This document shows, one piece after another, positions 11,343 through 22,521 of a stretch of DNA of 64,000 bases (positions within the stretch are counted from its first letter, which is position 1; every line of letters starts with the position of its first letter). The stretch is from Magicicada septendecula (lineage: Eukaryota; Arthropoda; Insecta; Hemiptera; Cicadidae). The stretch lies in NCBI GenBank assembly GCA_034769895.1, contig CM068372.1, forward strand, positions 370,469,258-370,533,257, read 5' to 3'. The notes beneath the pieces are model-generated. The model ran no database searches. It was given only the letters and a program-made list of their open reading frames with translations, and was not told the origin of the DNA. The translations under genes and the position numbers were made by a program.

Positions 11343-12326
11343 GTGAGGTGTTAAATATTAATAATTAATGTTATTTTCATTTTTAGTTAACCTCTGTTAC
11401 ACTCTTCATAGTCACACTCGGTTTTACACAAAATTATTCTTTTTCCGTATTCTGTTAGTATATACTCAACTAGTCGTCTTCACGATTAACAATAGACTAA
11501 ACTCTGAACGTCGTCGTTTTAGGGTAATTTGTGATATGTCTTTTTCCTCTTTATATTGTTCAATTATAAAAATATCTGTCTCAGACTTGGTTCATCATCT
11601 AAATATACATAATAAGTTTTCTTATTTTTTCCTGTATTTCAAATATTTCTTAATTTTACATAAATCTAACCACTCAGTGATATTGATTAATTAATTTTAC
11701 ATATTTGGATATATAGCTGGGTTTGTTTCAAGTTCATTTAAGCCCAAAAATTACAATTTTTTATAATTATTGTAGGCCTCATATTTTGTACAAATTTAGT
11801 GTTTAAATGGTTTTTAAGTGTTTTTTTCTGATAATATTTCCATGGAATAATCTTAATAACTCCGTGATTATCTTTGTTGTTAATAATTTTGCTGTTAAAA
11901 CACTTCAATATTGATTAATTTACTGTTTAGTCTGATTTGATTACCATCATAGGCCTAGTATTATTTGTTTCCAAAGGAAGTTAATTTTCTTTCCTTTGTC
12001 ATTCCATTCGTTATTAATTGTATCTGTATTAATTATATTTTCAATTTCTGTGTTGTATGTATTGAATTCTATCCCCTATTATGTAGTTTGATTCTCTGAT
12101 GGATAGTTTTGGGTTTACATTACTAGTCTGTGTTTTCAAAAGTGGTGTCTTAGCTAGTCTGCTTTGTATCCTTCACATGGTTTACAGTTTTGAATAAAAT
12201 TATTAAATTTCTATTTCCTACTTGCCTCTCTGCCTTACAAACTTGAAAATTAAATAACATGATTTAAAAATATAACAGAATATCTTATATCTACTAACTT
12301 CTTTTTTTGTATCACTCAAACATAAT

Positions 12327-12535
12327 AAAAACATCTTATGCCTAATAACACTTTCAGTTATCAACTGTCTCTTGTGTTCATTATAACTATTTTGGTAATA
12401 CAGTATAATGAAATGAAAATAAAAACATCTTATAATTAATGACACCTTCAGTTATTAACTGTCTCTAGTGTTCACTATAATTATTTTGGTAACACTATGA
12501 AATAAAAATAAAAACATCTTATACCTATTATTTTC
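12327..12535 (+). repeat. ~90-bp tandem duplication, 2.3 copies
   Basis: Units start at AAAACATCTTAT (12327, 12422, 12511) and share CAGTTAT-AACTGTCTC and ATTTTGGTAA blocks, with periods of 95 and 89 bp. Confidence 0.85.
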
Positions 12536-12624
12536 TTATACTACTTAATTATTTGAAACCACTTTTATTATCAAAATTGACCTCAGTCATTAGACTGTCT
12601 TTTATTTTTTTATATAATATTTCC

Positions 12625-12802
12625 CTACACTGATGGTAGTCTTTTTAATAGATTTCTATTTCTTACACTACACTTTATTATAGTGTGTCACTTATTTTGT
12701 CTACACTAATGGTAGTCTTTTTAATAGACTTCTATTTCTTACACTACACTTTATTATAGTGTGTCACTTATTTTTGTCTACACTAATGGTAGTCTTTTTA
12801 AA
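12625..12802 (+). repeat. ~77-bp tandem repeat, 2.3 copies
   Basis: Units begin CTACACT-ATGGTAGTC (12625, 12701, 12778). Each holds a small inverted repeat around ACACTACACTTTATTATAGTGTG that could fold into a hairpin. Confidence 0.85.
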
Positions 12803-13384
12803 TAATTTTTCACATATTATACTTATAACTAGTTTACAATTCGGTGTTCTTTGGGATGTATCTTGTAACTTGAGTTACTGGGTCTAAATATATTGGTTTT
12901 AATTTTGTTCAATGGTATTTATTCCATTATTATCATTTTTTTGGAATAGCTCTTCTTGTTTCTCGGCTCTTTGTGGGAATCTTGACATATTTGGTCCTTT
13001 CTTCATTATTATATTAGTAATTTCTGGTCTAGTGGTTTCTCTGCTTCTTGACCTTATACATTTCCATTATTAGTATTGTTTTCATCCTTTTATTTCCTTT
13101 TTCTAGTCTTTCCCTTTTTTCTGCTTCCCCAATCTACTGGGTATACTGCTGGTTTATTGGGTTTTTACATAGCAAGTTATTTTGATCAATGGTTTTCTTT
13201 GTTATTTTTTATTCTTATTAACATTTTATTGACTTAATATACAGTTTCCTTTTGACTAACCTTTAAACAATTCATTCTTCTCACTCACTATGGACCTTTT
13301 CTTCTTTATTTATGTTGCATTAAGTTAAATGTTTAACGTGATAATTTTGTTATGCTACAATATATATATATATATATATAACGG

Positions 13385-13745
13385 ATCTTTACAGCTGTCA
13401 CCATTTCTCCGTCCCCAACGTCCATTGTAACCTATCGTAGCATGTAAGTTCTTCTAAGTTTCTTGTAACCATTGCTTCCGCTACGTCATCTCGCCAACTC
13501 CTCCGTGGACGTCCTCTTTTCCTCCTCACCGGTGGTATCCATTCCAGTATTTTGCGGGGTCATCTGTCATCTTCCAATCTCTTCACATGCCCAAACCAAG
13601 TCAATTGTCTCCTTTCTATTTCATCTATTATTGTCCTGTCAATATTCATCTCGGCTCTAATAGTCTCATTTCTAACCCTGTCTAATTTTGATCTTCTACA
13701 ACTCCTCCTGAAGAAGTCCATTTCCGCTGCCATCAGTTTTTTCTT
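13385..13745 (-). pseudogene. LINE reverse transcriptase C-terminal relic
   Basis: Read on the - strand, the frame gives RRKRGRPRRSWRDDV followed by AEAM and NLEEL, the tail typical of many arthropod non-LTR elements. Upstream of it are stretches such as RPRKILEWIPP and ERRQLTWFGHVKRLEDD. The copy is a 3' fragment without polymerase motifs and has lost frame outside this region. Confidence 0.7.
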
Positions 13746-13940
13746 ATTTACATTTCCTTTTTTCTTCGTTTCCGAGCGGAAAATAGATTTTCCGTTTCAG
13801 GTATTCTTGTAGTATTTCTTGCTGTTTATTTCTGATTCCTTAGATATTCCAAACTCACAGTCCATTTCCGTTGCTGTGTTCGTCTACCAAAATCCCTGTC
13901 CACTATCCGAGGCTGGTTTTTGTTGGGTTTGTTAGCATCT

Positions 13941-14190
13941 TATGGCTTTTACAAGTGTAGGTTGCTAGCCTAACGACTCAACCCCCATCCTGGAGGGCCA
14001 GGGTTTGATTTCAGAGTGTCCTTCTCTTAGGTAGGTTGCCTTCTCTGCGGCTGAGGAGCCCTACCTACCCCGCCTGTTGGTTCGCGGGAGGTATTTTATT
14101 TTCCTCCTACCCTCCGATCTAGCAAGAACTATTTCCCCTATCCGCCACCTGGGACGCGCCCTCTAGGGGTTACAGGCTCCCTCGAGGTAT
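13941..14190. repeat. Unclassified GC-rich interspersed repeat (SINE or LINE 3' end)
   Basis: A compact GC-rich block in AT-rich DNA. It contains a degenerate tRNA-like B box (GGTTTGATTTC at about 13999) and a string of CT/GA-rich motifs (GAGGAGCCCTACCTACC, GACGCGCCCTCTAGGGG). The look is that of a dispersed repeat. I could not define its ends or duplications. Confidence 0.35.
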
Positions 14191-14819
14191 TATGATCCTT
14201 AAATAACTTGCACAGTTCATGAACAGATGTCTGCACACTTATTTAAATCAACCAGCCTTAAATTCTTGATAAGACAGCATGTTAAGTCAGGAGATCAAGT
14301 AGTATTGCCACAAAAAAATAGTGACACCATTTAAAATAATAGAGTAAAATACGATAAAGAAAACTGCATATCGAAATTTTACAATCGATAAAGCCCTATA
14401 TTCCCAAACAAAATATCACATCACAATATAAAATTTCAAATTAAATTTAATTAATTTTCATCTGTCACATAATCCTGTAACCAAATATTGTAGCCCGTAG
14501 AATCGCGTTGCACCGCTTCCATCAGCTACTCTCTGAGAGCATTGCCCGGGAGTCACGAACATGGACGTTGGAAGCTGGATTTGCTGGCAGAGCTGACTCG
14601 AGCCGCCGGCTAGCTCGAGGTCCGACTCATTTGTCAGTACCAGTAGGCACTAACCGATCCCCCGTTCGGTACCCGTTACCAGTCTTTGACTCCCAAAAAC
14701 AGACGTACGTGTACCTGCATACATAGGTATATACTGAATCTCATTTTCTTAAATTTAAACACACACACACATATATATATTTGTTTGCTTTATTTTGTGT
14801 GTGTTTATATACACCGTAT
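14191..14819. other. No gene seen; small GC-rich patch
   Basis: About 14490-14690 is CpG-rich and has a 72-codon frame of no recognised family. The rest is AT-rich, ending in short CA/TA runs near 14760. Confidence 0.35.
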
Positions 14820-15600
14820 ATATGGAATCACCGACCATTTTATGATTGGTCACTCTACAATTGACACTTTGTTGTTTGCGGACGATCAGGCTATTCTGTC
14901 GGACTCTGAAAACAGATTGCAGATGGGTATACATTTGTTAAATGGAATCTGCAAAGACTCTGGATTGCAGATATCCACAATTAAAACCAAGGTTTAATTG
15001 TGGAACTGATCCCGTACGGGCAAAAATTGTTATAGATGGTACTGTCCTGGAACAAGTTAGCAGTTTTGAATACCTGGGCTACAGTATGTCTTATAATGCA
15101 AGCAACAACGACGTGGTGAATAAGTTGCATAAGTTCAACCTTATGTGCGGGACCGTAGGCGAACCCTTAAGTCAGCAAGTAAAGGAACACGCCTAAATTT
15201 CTACAAGGTGATGGCTCTTCCTACACTTCTTTATGGGTCTGAGAATTGGACTTTAACAAAAGTTCAGGCCAGTCGCATCCAAGCGGCTGAAATGAGATTT
15301 CTCCGGCAAGTGGCAGGGTATAATCTCCATGATCATAGAAGAAACACATATATACGGCAGGAACTGAATATTATGAGTATACTCGACAGGATCGCCCGGT
15401 ATCGGCTGAATTGGTGAGAACATCTTTGCGAATGGATGACTGCCGCATTCCCAAACAACTATGGAACTATAAGCCGAGGAGACGGAGAGATGCGGGACGT
15501 CCGAGGAAACGCTGGAATGACCAGCGGTAATATTTGCCTATTTGAGACCGGTAAAAAACCATTCTTGGTTTAAACCTTGAGGAGGAGGATGATGATATAT
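14820..15600 (+). pseudogene. Non-LTR retrotransposon 3' relic with FADD motif
   Basis: Conceptual reading in at least three frames gives DTLLFADDQAIL (catalytic motif C with the double Asp), then SFEYLGYS (motif E), TLLYGSENWTL, RIQAAEMRFLRQVAGY and RIARYRLNW. At least two frameshifts and a stop break it. It ends with a GAGGAGGATGATGATG tail, a tandem 3' end like that of RTE-type elements. A second, closely similar copy lies at 40455-41690. Confidence 0.8.
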
Positions 15601-15764
15601 GCAATACGTCATACTAACAACTTGTAAATATACATAAAAATACAATTCACAATACAATACATAAATACTAATCTACCGCGCAGTGTCGGCCGGCTCTCTT
15701 TCCGTAGTTCGCACCACCGGCCGGGGCCGTACAGTTAGTATAATGTAACGGAAGCCCTAATCAA

Positions 15765-17183
15765 CACGTTTAACACGACCTGGTGGAGCCAATGTGAAAG
15801 TACATAACACGTTTAACATCAAACGCGACACGTGGTGGAGCCAATGTGAAAGTACAAAACACGTTTAACACGACGCGGTGGAGCCAATGTGAAAGTACAT
15901 AACACTTTTAGCATCAAACGCGACACGTGGTGGAGCCAATGTGAAAGTACATAACACGTTTAACATCAAACACGACACGTGGTGGAGCCAATGTGAAAGT
16001 ACATAACACGTTTAACATCAAACACGACACGTGGTGGAGCCAATGTGAAAGTACATAACACGTTTAACATCAAACACGACACGTGGTGGAGCCAATGTGA
16101 AAGTACATAACACGTTTAACATCATACACGACGTGGTGGAGCCAATGTGAAAGTACATAACACGTTTAACATCAAACACGACACGCGGTGGAGCCAATGT
16201 GAAAGTACATAACACTTTTAACATCAAACACGACGTGGTGGAGCCAATGTGAAAGTACATAACACGTTTAACATCAAACATGACACGTGGTGGAGCCAAT
16301 GTGAAAGTACATAACACGTTTAACACGACGTGGTGGAGCCAATGTGAAAGTACATAACACGTTTAACATCAAACACGACACGTGGTGGAGCCAATGTGAA
16401 AGTACATAACACGTTTAACATCAAACGCGACACGTGGTGGAGCCAATGTGAAAGTACATAACACGTTTAACATCAAACACGACACGCGGTGGAGCCAATG
16501 TGAAAGTACATAACACGTTTAACATCATACACGACAAGTGGTGGAGCCAATGTGAAAGTACATAACACGTTTAACACGACGTGGTGGAGCCAATGTAAAA
16601 GTACATAACACGTTTAACACGACGTGGTGGAGCCAATGTAAAAGTACATAACACGTTTAACATCAATCACGACACGTGGTGGAGCCAATGTGAAAGTACA
16701 TAACACGTTTAACATCAAACACGACACGTGGTGGAGCCAATGTGAAAGTACATAACACGTTTAACATCAAACGCGACACGTGGTGGAGCCAATGTGAAAG
16801 TACATAACACGTTTAACATCAAACACGACACGTGGTGGAGCCAATGTGAAAGTACATAACATGTTTAACATCAAACACGACACGTGGTGGAGCCAATGTG
16901 AAAGTCATAACACGTTTAACATCAAACACGACACGTGGTGGAGTCAATGTGAAAGTACATAACACGTTTAACATCAAACACGACAAGTGGTGGAGCCAAT
17001 GTGGAAGTATATAACACGTTTAACATCAAACACGACAAGTGGTGGAGCCAATGTGAAAGTACATAACACGTTTAACATCAAACACGACAAGTGGTGGAGC
17101 CAATGTGGAAGTATATAACACGTTTAACATCAAACACGACACGTGGTGGAGCCAATGTGAAAGTACATAACACGTTTAACATT
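15765..17183 (+). repeat. 52-bp minisatellite, about 28 copies, with E-box and CCAAT
   Basis: The consensus unit starts CACGTTTAACATCAAACACG and continues ACACGTGGTGGAGCCAATGT, then GAAAGTACATAA. Full units are 52 bp; some lose ATCAAACACG-like parts and are 42-43 bp. I counted 28 GTGGAGCC/GTGGAGTC cores. Most units carry CACGTG (an E-box) and CCAAT 9 bp further on; a minority read CACGCG, CAAGTG or GACGTGG instead. The - strand frame over it is only repeat. The array lies about 1.6 kb upstream of the first sure exon of the BMP-like gene. Confidence 0.97.
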
Positions 17184-17626
17184 AAATCTACTTTTAGCAT
17201 TTAATGTAGATTTAAATGTAACGTTATTAACAATTTTGCACTATCAAATACATAGCAATAAGATACTCTCAATATGTGGTAATTCACACGAACAAGAGTC
17301 ACTTCTATGATGATCTGACAGCTCCAGAAAGGTTGAAAGTTAATATTGGAATATCATCTTTAATACCAGCCTCACAGATCCTACTATTGATTAAATTTCA
17401 CCAAAATATTCTTTATTTACTGTTTAAATTTTTGTTGTATGACAACGACATAGATGTAGCCTATAAGGGAAATAAGGTAATTATGAATCGGCAGTATGAT
17501 TTCTTGTTATCAAACTTAATATGTTGTATTTACAAAATGTAAAACGGAAATGCGTTAAATTAATTTTGTGTACAGTTATGGTCTAGTACAATTAACCGGT
17601 TATGCCTACTCTTTACTTGCAATGTA
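17184..17626. other. AT-rich non-coding DNA
   Basis: Small open frames only. No splice-flanked coding block could be matched to the BMP-like propeptide. Confidence 0.4.
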
Positions 17627-18532
17627 CGAGGTGTGTTCAAAAAAAGACCGAACTATTTGTGTAGCACGTCAACCTGAGCATAGAGCGAGCTGCACAATTA
17701 TATGCTGCTAGCGACAGGTTTTGAAGCTTGAATGCCGTTATCTCCGTCCCGTCATGATCATCAGTCTTCGAGCTACACACACTGCAGTGGGCACGAGCAC
17801 ATACCGTCCGGCGGATTTATAGCGAAGTGAGAATGAAGGCCTTAACACAACGTGTGGGTATAAAATTTTGTTGCTATCTTCATAAAATCTTTACAGAGCA
17901 ATTTCCATTGCATTCCAAAGTTCTCATTACCATTTGCATTGCTACGCAGTTGTTGACCGATTTCAAAACGGGTCTTTTTTTAATCGTCGTCAACAAACTC
18001 AGTAAGAATATTTCAACGATACGATACATTTAAATTTTTCTATCAAAATTTAATTTTACGATTTTATATGGATGCGCATTGTATCAGAAAGTCTCGGCAG
18101 TTAACGATGATTTACAATTACCACATCACGAGCTCTCTTCCCATGATCTTCGACATCGCTTTGATCTGCACCGACCGTTGTTTTTGTCCTCTTCAAAATT
18201 TCTTAAAATGTTCGGCTCATGCAGGCCTCCGCGTGTGCTTAATTCAACAATCAGAATATTTCTGTAAAGTTTTAACCTACCGGTAGTTCTGCTGCAAAAT
18301 TTCATACGCACACGTTGATCTTCGAGGTCTTTCTTAATCACTTTGTCACTAATCCGCCGGCCAACGTGCACACGACCCCACTCAATCTGATATACCTCAA
18401 AGACTAATGCTGACAGCGGAACAGAATAAATAGCAATTTGTTGTCAAAAACTGTCGCTTGAAGTCGCAGCGCGTTGTTTGTGCGGATTGATGTAGTATTC
18501 AAAAAGTTCGGTCTTTTTTTTAACACACCTCG
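17627..18532 (-). mobile_element. Mariner-family element, decayed, 906 bp
   Basis: The inverted ends are CGAGGTGTGTTCAAAAAAAG (left) and its near mirror at the right, with GACCGAACT next in both. The element is flanked by TA on each side (17625-17626 and 18533-18534), the duplication mariner makes. On the - strand, 18126-18371 keeps the start of a mariner transposase (LEDQRVRMKFC...) that then drifts out of frame. The catalytic domain is missing. Confidence 0.8.
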
Positions 18533-18804
18533 TATTCACAACGTAGCCTACACTACTATATTGATTTTGAGCAATTAAAATGTCAGACTAACCACCTAAA
18601 ATCTTGAATCACATACAAGGTCAAGAGTAGATCATTACTTTCTTTCAGTCAAGTTCGTTGAATTCCTAAACGTCAAATTCCTATTCTTTTGATCTTTAAT
18701 CTATCTTTAATTTTTGTATCACTGATTAAAGTTATAACCTTCCAAATTTGCATACAGTGCTGTAATTTAGAACTGACAATACATATTTATTGCTTTCACA
18801 ACAG

Positions 18805-18945
18805 ACATAGAGAGCGTAGTCAAAGTGTATTGGGAAACGTCGACGCTGCTTGTCAAGCAAGTGTACAGCCATGAAAAGGAAATCAACATCCACTTCAACT
18901 GTACTGACATTCTGTTCGAATTTCATAAGAAGAAGAAACTGCAAG
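18805..18945 (+). CDS. BMP9/BMP10-like ligand, propeptide exon A
   Basis: The exon follows an acceptor TTTCACAACAG and ends at donor AAG|GTAAAT. It starts in phase 1 and ends in phase 1. It encodes about 47 residues including VYWETSTLL and NIHFNCTDILFEFHKKKKL. This matches the middle of TGF-beta latency propeptides, the strand leading to the residues that follow the W-x-x-F/D-V-T motif in vertebrate BMP10. The encoded protein is a secreted dimeric growth factor precursor. The preceding exon must end with one base of a codon. None was found between 11.4 and 18.8 kb, so the N-terminal propeptide is either in unrecognised exons or upstream of the window. Confidence 0.8.
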
Positions 18946-19063
18946 GTAAATAATTTCTTTATTCAAGATAAATATAATTGAAAAACTTTGACAATCATTT
19001 CTTTTCGCTGAAGAGTGAAAAGATATCGTGTGCCGTATAAGTGGCATCTCGTTTATGTTGTAG

Positions 19064-19188
19064 GTGGACTTCTGAAGCTCGAAATCGGAATCTTCATATC
19101 GTCAGACAGTGTTGTGAATCCCGTAATGACAGGAAGTGAAGTCGATCGCCAACCATTACTACTTCTACTGTATACGCCCCACGAGAAG
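19064..19188 (+). CDS. BMP9/BMP10-like ligand, propeptide exon B
   Basis: Only 118 bp after exon A, an acceptor GTTGTAG opens a 125-bp exon that completes the split codon and ends in phase 0 at AAG|GTATAC. It encodes GGLLKLEIGIFISSD and DRQPLLLLLYTPHEK. The second stretch matches the N-P-L-L-I-V-F block that ends the globular part of TGF-beta propeptides. The exon therefore covers the last beta strands of the prodomain before the linker to the cleavage site. Confidence 0.85.
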
Positions 19189-19413
19189 GTATACTTTACT
19201 CACTATAAACACTACATTGGTTCCTGTTTAGTAGTGTTTTGGTTGGGAACTATGCCCGCGACATGAAGACACAGTTATACAAAACACGACTCTGTTCAAT
19301 CGTACTCACGTGCATGCGTTATGAGTTACTAATTCAATGCGACATTACCTCTGCTATTGTTACCGGTAACGCAACATAACCAATAAAATTATTACACACG
19401 GGAGCCCTCTAAG

Positions 19414-20076
19414 GTGCTTACAGACGGGGAAAGTAGAGGCCGCCAGTACTGGCCATGTGGTCACTGGGCGGTAAAATTTCTTATACACAAGGCAAGTGCT
19501 GACCGCCACTTTCGCGTTCCTTCTGGCCGTCAGTAGGTCTATATGAGTGACTGTGACAACATCTGTGCTCATTTCTTTTAGTTTCATCAGGTTTTGACCA
19601 TGTCAGATTTTAATAAAGAGTTCGATGAGGCTTTTGATCGTCATGACGGTCATTCCGTAGTAATTCAAAGTTTTGGAACTCTTCCAAAATATTGTTATAT
19701 CATCTGCACTCCCCATTATAGATTTCTTTTTTCTTTTATTACATTTGTGTTATCACTGTTAACACTAGCACTCATCTTGAACAACTACCACAACGGCGAC
19801 CAACAACAGACTAATGCAAAGCAAATCCCACCCGGCTCTACTGGCAGCCAGTGCTTGTTGTGACGGAAAGTTCTGGAGGCCAGTAGGTCACGTGAACGAT
19901 ACTGGCCGTCTTTCGAGACAGTAAAATCAAACATGTTTGAGTTTTGTGGCCGCCAGTCTCAATTGGCCACTGAAGAGGAAAGTATCCCTATAGACAGGGT
20001 AAGTAGAGGGAAAGTTGCTGGCCGCCAGCACTGGACTCCTCTACTGGCCCCCTCTACTATCCCCGTATATAAGCAC
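19414..20076 (+). mobile_element. Non-autonomous TIR element with GGCCGCCAG sub-repeats
   Basis: The left end reads GTGCTTACAGACGGGGAAAG and the right end is its near mirror (CCCCGTATATAAGCAC). Inside, both ends and the interior carry several copies of a GGCCGCCAG-ACTGG motif in both orientations, as expected of transposase-binding sites. The ORF at 19594-19863 (start MTMSDFNKEFDEAF) could be the first exon of a lost transposase; I do not recognise it. The flanks CTAAG/GTTAAG do not settle the target duplication, so no superfamily is assigned. Confidence 0.55.
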
Positions 20077-20384
20077 GTTAAGGTAAGTAATAAAATACAT
20101 CGTATATTACAAAACATGAGATTAGATGAGACACTTGTCACTAGACACCATTTACTTACGAGCACGTGAACAGAGTAACTATGTCAACAAGAAAGCAAGG
20201 AAAACATAGGCTAGAGTGTTTCTCTCTTGTTTCAGATTTTTGCAAACGTTTAAACGTGACGTCTAAAAAGAGCTAAAATGATTATGTTATATGTATTTTT
20301 TATTCATATATAGACTTTGTTGTTTCTTCGTCAGTAGCCTGTAATAAAAGAACTTCACAGTCCGTAATTTATATTGAGACAATT

Positions 20385-20530
20385 TACACCTTTGAAAGAG
20401 TCGATCATTTTAGACATCTGAGTTCAATGGTGGCAACGAATACTGATACTACAGATGAGACCCGACAGCGAATCTCAGCAGCAAACAGATGCTACTTTGG
20501 ACTGTTAAAGTGGATGAGAAGTAGATTATG
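20385..20530 (+). pseudogene. LINE reverse transcriptase relic
   Basis: One frame gives F-E-R-V-D-H-F-R-H-L-S-S-M and RQRISAANRCYFGL, matching motif E and the following helix of the same LINE group as 7831-9483. It ends at a stop near 20530. Confidence 0.65.
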
Positions 20531-20644
20531 ACCTGTATGAGGGTATGGTTTGTCTCTAGTTAGTAGAATTCTAATGTTTCATCTAAAGGATTCTGTCATC
20601 TTTGCAGAATCGGTAAGTCTTCTTTTTCTTCTCCTCTTCAAGGA

Positions 20645-21040
20645 TTAGGTTATATAAACTTGTTCTGGCACCCATCTCATCCTCGGACGACCCACGTCTC
20701 TTCTACCAATGGCTTTATAATTCAGTGCCGTTTTCGGCAATCGATCCTCTGTCATCCTTTGCAGATGATCCCACCATTGTCTTCTATAAATTGCAATAAT
20801 TTCATTTATGTCCTTTACTTCGAGTTCTGCTCTGATATCTTCATCTTGAAATGTATAATTTAAAGTATTTCGAAGAAACTGCATTTCAGCGCTTTCCTTT
20901 TTTGTCATGACCCACGCCTTACTTGCATAAATCAACGTGGGTATTAAAATTGTCTTATAAAATTTAATCCTTGTGATGTGTCTTGTTTTATTTCTAAGAT
21001 TTCTATGAATCATACCACAAAATCGGCAAGTCTTTTCCAC
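20645..21040 (-). pseudogene. LINE C-terminal relic, antisense in BMP intron
   Basis: The - strand frame of about 130 residues reads IKFYKTILIPTLIYASKAW, then AEMQFLRNTLNYTFQDEDIR, RRQWWDHLQRMTEDR and GRPRMRW. This is the region after the reverse transcriptase in non-LTR elements. It ends just 60 bp before the next BMP exon. Confidence 0.75.
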
Positions 21041-21100
21041 GATTCCGTCTCTCCACTTATCGTAATTTAGTCATTTCCGCGTACATTTAATCAGTTACAG

Positions 21101-21334
21101 AATTTGTCGACACACGTTAACTCGCCCGTAAAACGACAGAAGAGAGACGCGGACGCCGAAGATTACGAAGAGGAAACCAACAACATATGGCCGCTGAAGG
21201 CTGGCAGTCAGCACAAGGGGAAAGTTACGACGCAACACAGAAAACAGCGCAACCTGTGCAGGAGACGTCCGCTGTACGTAGACTTTGCCGAGATAGAATA
21301 CGATACGTGGATTGTTGCGCCAAACGGATACGAG
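21101..21334 (+). CDS. BMP9/BMP10-like ligand, cleavage site and N-terminal mature domain
   Basis: This is a 234-bp, phase-0 exon (acceptor GTTACAG at 21094-21100; an alternative AG six bases earlier keeps the frame). It encodes a furin site R-Q-K-R at residues 12-15 and a second basic site R-K-Q-R just before the first knot cysteine. There follows an acidic linker (DADAEDYEEE) and then NLCRRRPLYVDFAEIEYDTW and IVAPNGYE. The last part is the first finger of BMP ligands and is closest, by eye, to BMP9/BMP10 (pattern C-x-x-x-x-L-x-V-x-F-x-x-I-x-x-D-x-W-I-x-A-P-x-x-Y-E). The donor GAG|GTAACT ends the exon inside the mature domain. Confidence 0.93.
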
Positions 21335-21704
21335 GTAACTAAACCTTCTTCTTGAAGTAACTTAACCTACCTTTGTTGCTGATAAACAGTAGCGTGCCGT
21401 GGGTACATAACACCTGTTGCCAGTTGTGATAGGCCCAAAACTTAACCCAAAAATTAATTCGAATTTTTCACTATTATAGTGTTCTTTTTAGGGCCAAAAT
21501 GTGTTTTTAGAGCCAAAATGTGTTTTTAGAGTATTTTCTATCATTCACTGGCAGAAGAAGAGGATCCCGGTTCAGCGGGATCTGACTCCCATTATACTTA
21601 CACAGAATAAATCAGAACACAAATAATCGAATTAAAAATAATATATACAAACAGAGAAACACACAACTAAACCAAGAAAACACAAATAGGTAGGTAGTAA
21701 CTGT

Positions 21705-22455
21705 CATAGGCGGATCCAAGGGGGGGGGCACGTGCCCCCCCAGACGGTTCGAAAATACACTGGATAAAATGAATTATGTAGCTAGTGCAATTATGATATT
21801 TTCAGTTAGTTAACCCTTTGAAACCCGAATTTTTTACAACAATTACTATATTTTATTTTTTATCGCAATTTTATTTTTAATTTATAATTTTTTATTATAT
21901 AAAATACGTTCACACCTAATATTTCTAGATCAGAATATTGATAATGAATATGTGTATTTTTGTAAATTATAATTCTATATTAGTATTTGTGCTTATTTTT
22001 ATTTAGATGTTTTACTTTCCTTATTGATAACACTTATTCTTATTGTATCGAGAGTAAGTAATGGTGTAAAAATTAGATTAGTTTTATAAATGAAATGAAA
22101 GTCAAATTTCTAAAGAAAGTTTAAATAGATTAAATAAAAAATTCTTGTTATAAGTTTATTTTATATTATTTCAAAATTGTACAAATACATTATACTTTCT
22201 AAAATCAAAATAGGTTGTTTTATTATTTTTCAAATAATAATAATACAATAATAAATAAATTATGTTAAAAAACTACTGTTTTTGTATTTATATTAATATA
22301 TTTAATTATTTATTTATATTAATTTTTATATCGTTTGATTCAACAGACACTTTGATAGTAAGATTTTTTTCTAACAACACCTCCCCCCCCTGGAGAGGAG
22401 GGGCCCAAAACTGCCAGAATGTGCCCCCCTGAGCAAATTTCTGGATCCGCCCCTG
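21705..22455. mobile_element. Non-autonomous hAT element (751 bp) with 8-bp duplication
   Basis: Identical 8-bp flanks GTAACTGT (21697-21704 and 22456-22463) frame the element. Its ends are CATAGGCGGATCC and CAGGGGCGGATCC (right end, reverse complement), each followed by runs of G/C and a GGCAC-type block. Frames across the ends give the RGRIQKFAQGG-like peptides often mis-annotated as genes in animal genomes. The AT-rich interior has no ORF. Confidence 0.85.
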
Positions 22456-22521
22456 GTAACTGTTGCACGTTGGTTCCGACACGAACATAGCTGCTAACTG
22501 AGCGTTTTGCAGGTTTATACA

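Larger units (their letters stand above)
11343..13384. other. AT-rich non-coding DNA with short local duplications
   Basis: No open frame with recognisable content. Two short tandem arrays (12327-12535 and 12625-12802) and a TA run at 13362-13380 lie here. Confidence 0.5.
19189..21100 (+). other. Intron of the BMP-like gene
   Basis: A 1.9-kb phase-0 intron. It contains a TIR element (19414-20076) and two LINE relics in opposite orientation. A 12-bp palindrome GTTACCGGTAAC at 19359-19370 also fits the loose X-box pattern, but no start codon lies near it. Confidence 0.7.

Noticed and set aside
13472-13812. Two + strand ORFs of 62 and 86 residues
   Set aside because: They are antisense to the LINE C-terminal relic, which has clear family motifs on the - strand.
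16018-16326. 102-residue - strand ORF with repeated FTLAPPR / YFHIGSTT units
   Set aside because: It is the minisatellite read in one frame; indels between units break it elsewhere and there is no start context.
15765-17183. CRISPR-like array
   Set aside because: Direct repeats of 42-52 bp are contiguous with no unique spacers, in a eukaryotic context; it is a minisatellite.
19359-19370. GTTACCGGTAAC as a second X-box
   Set aside because: It fits the loose pattern with no spacer, but lies in an intron without a nearby start codon; a chance palindrome is more likely.
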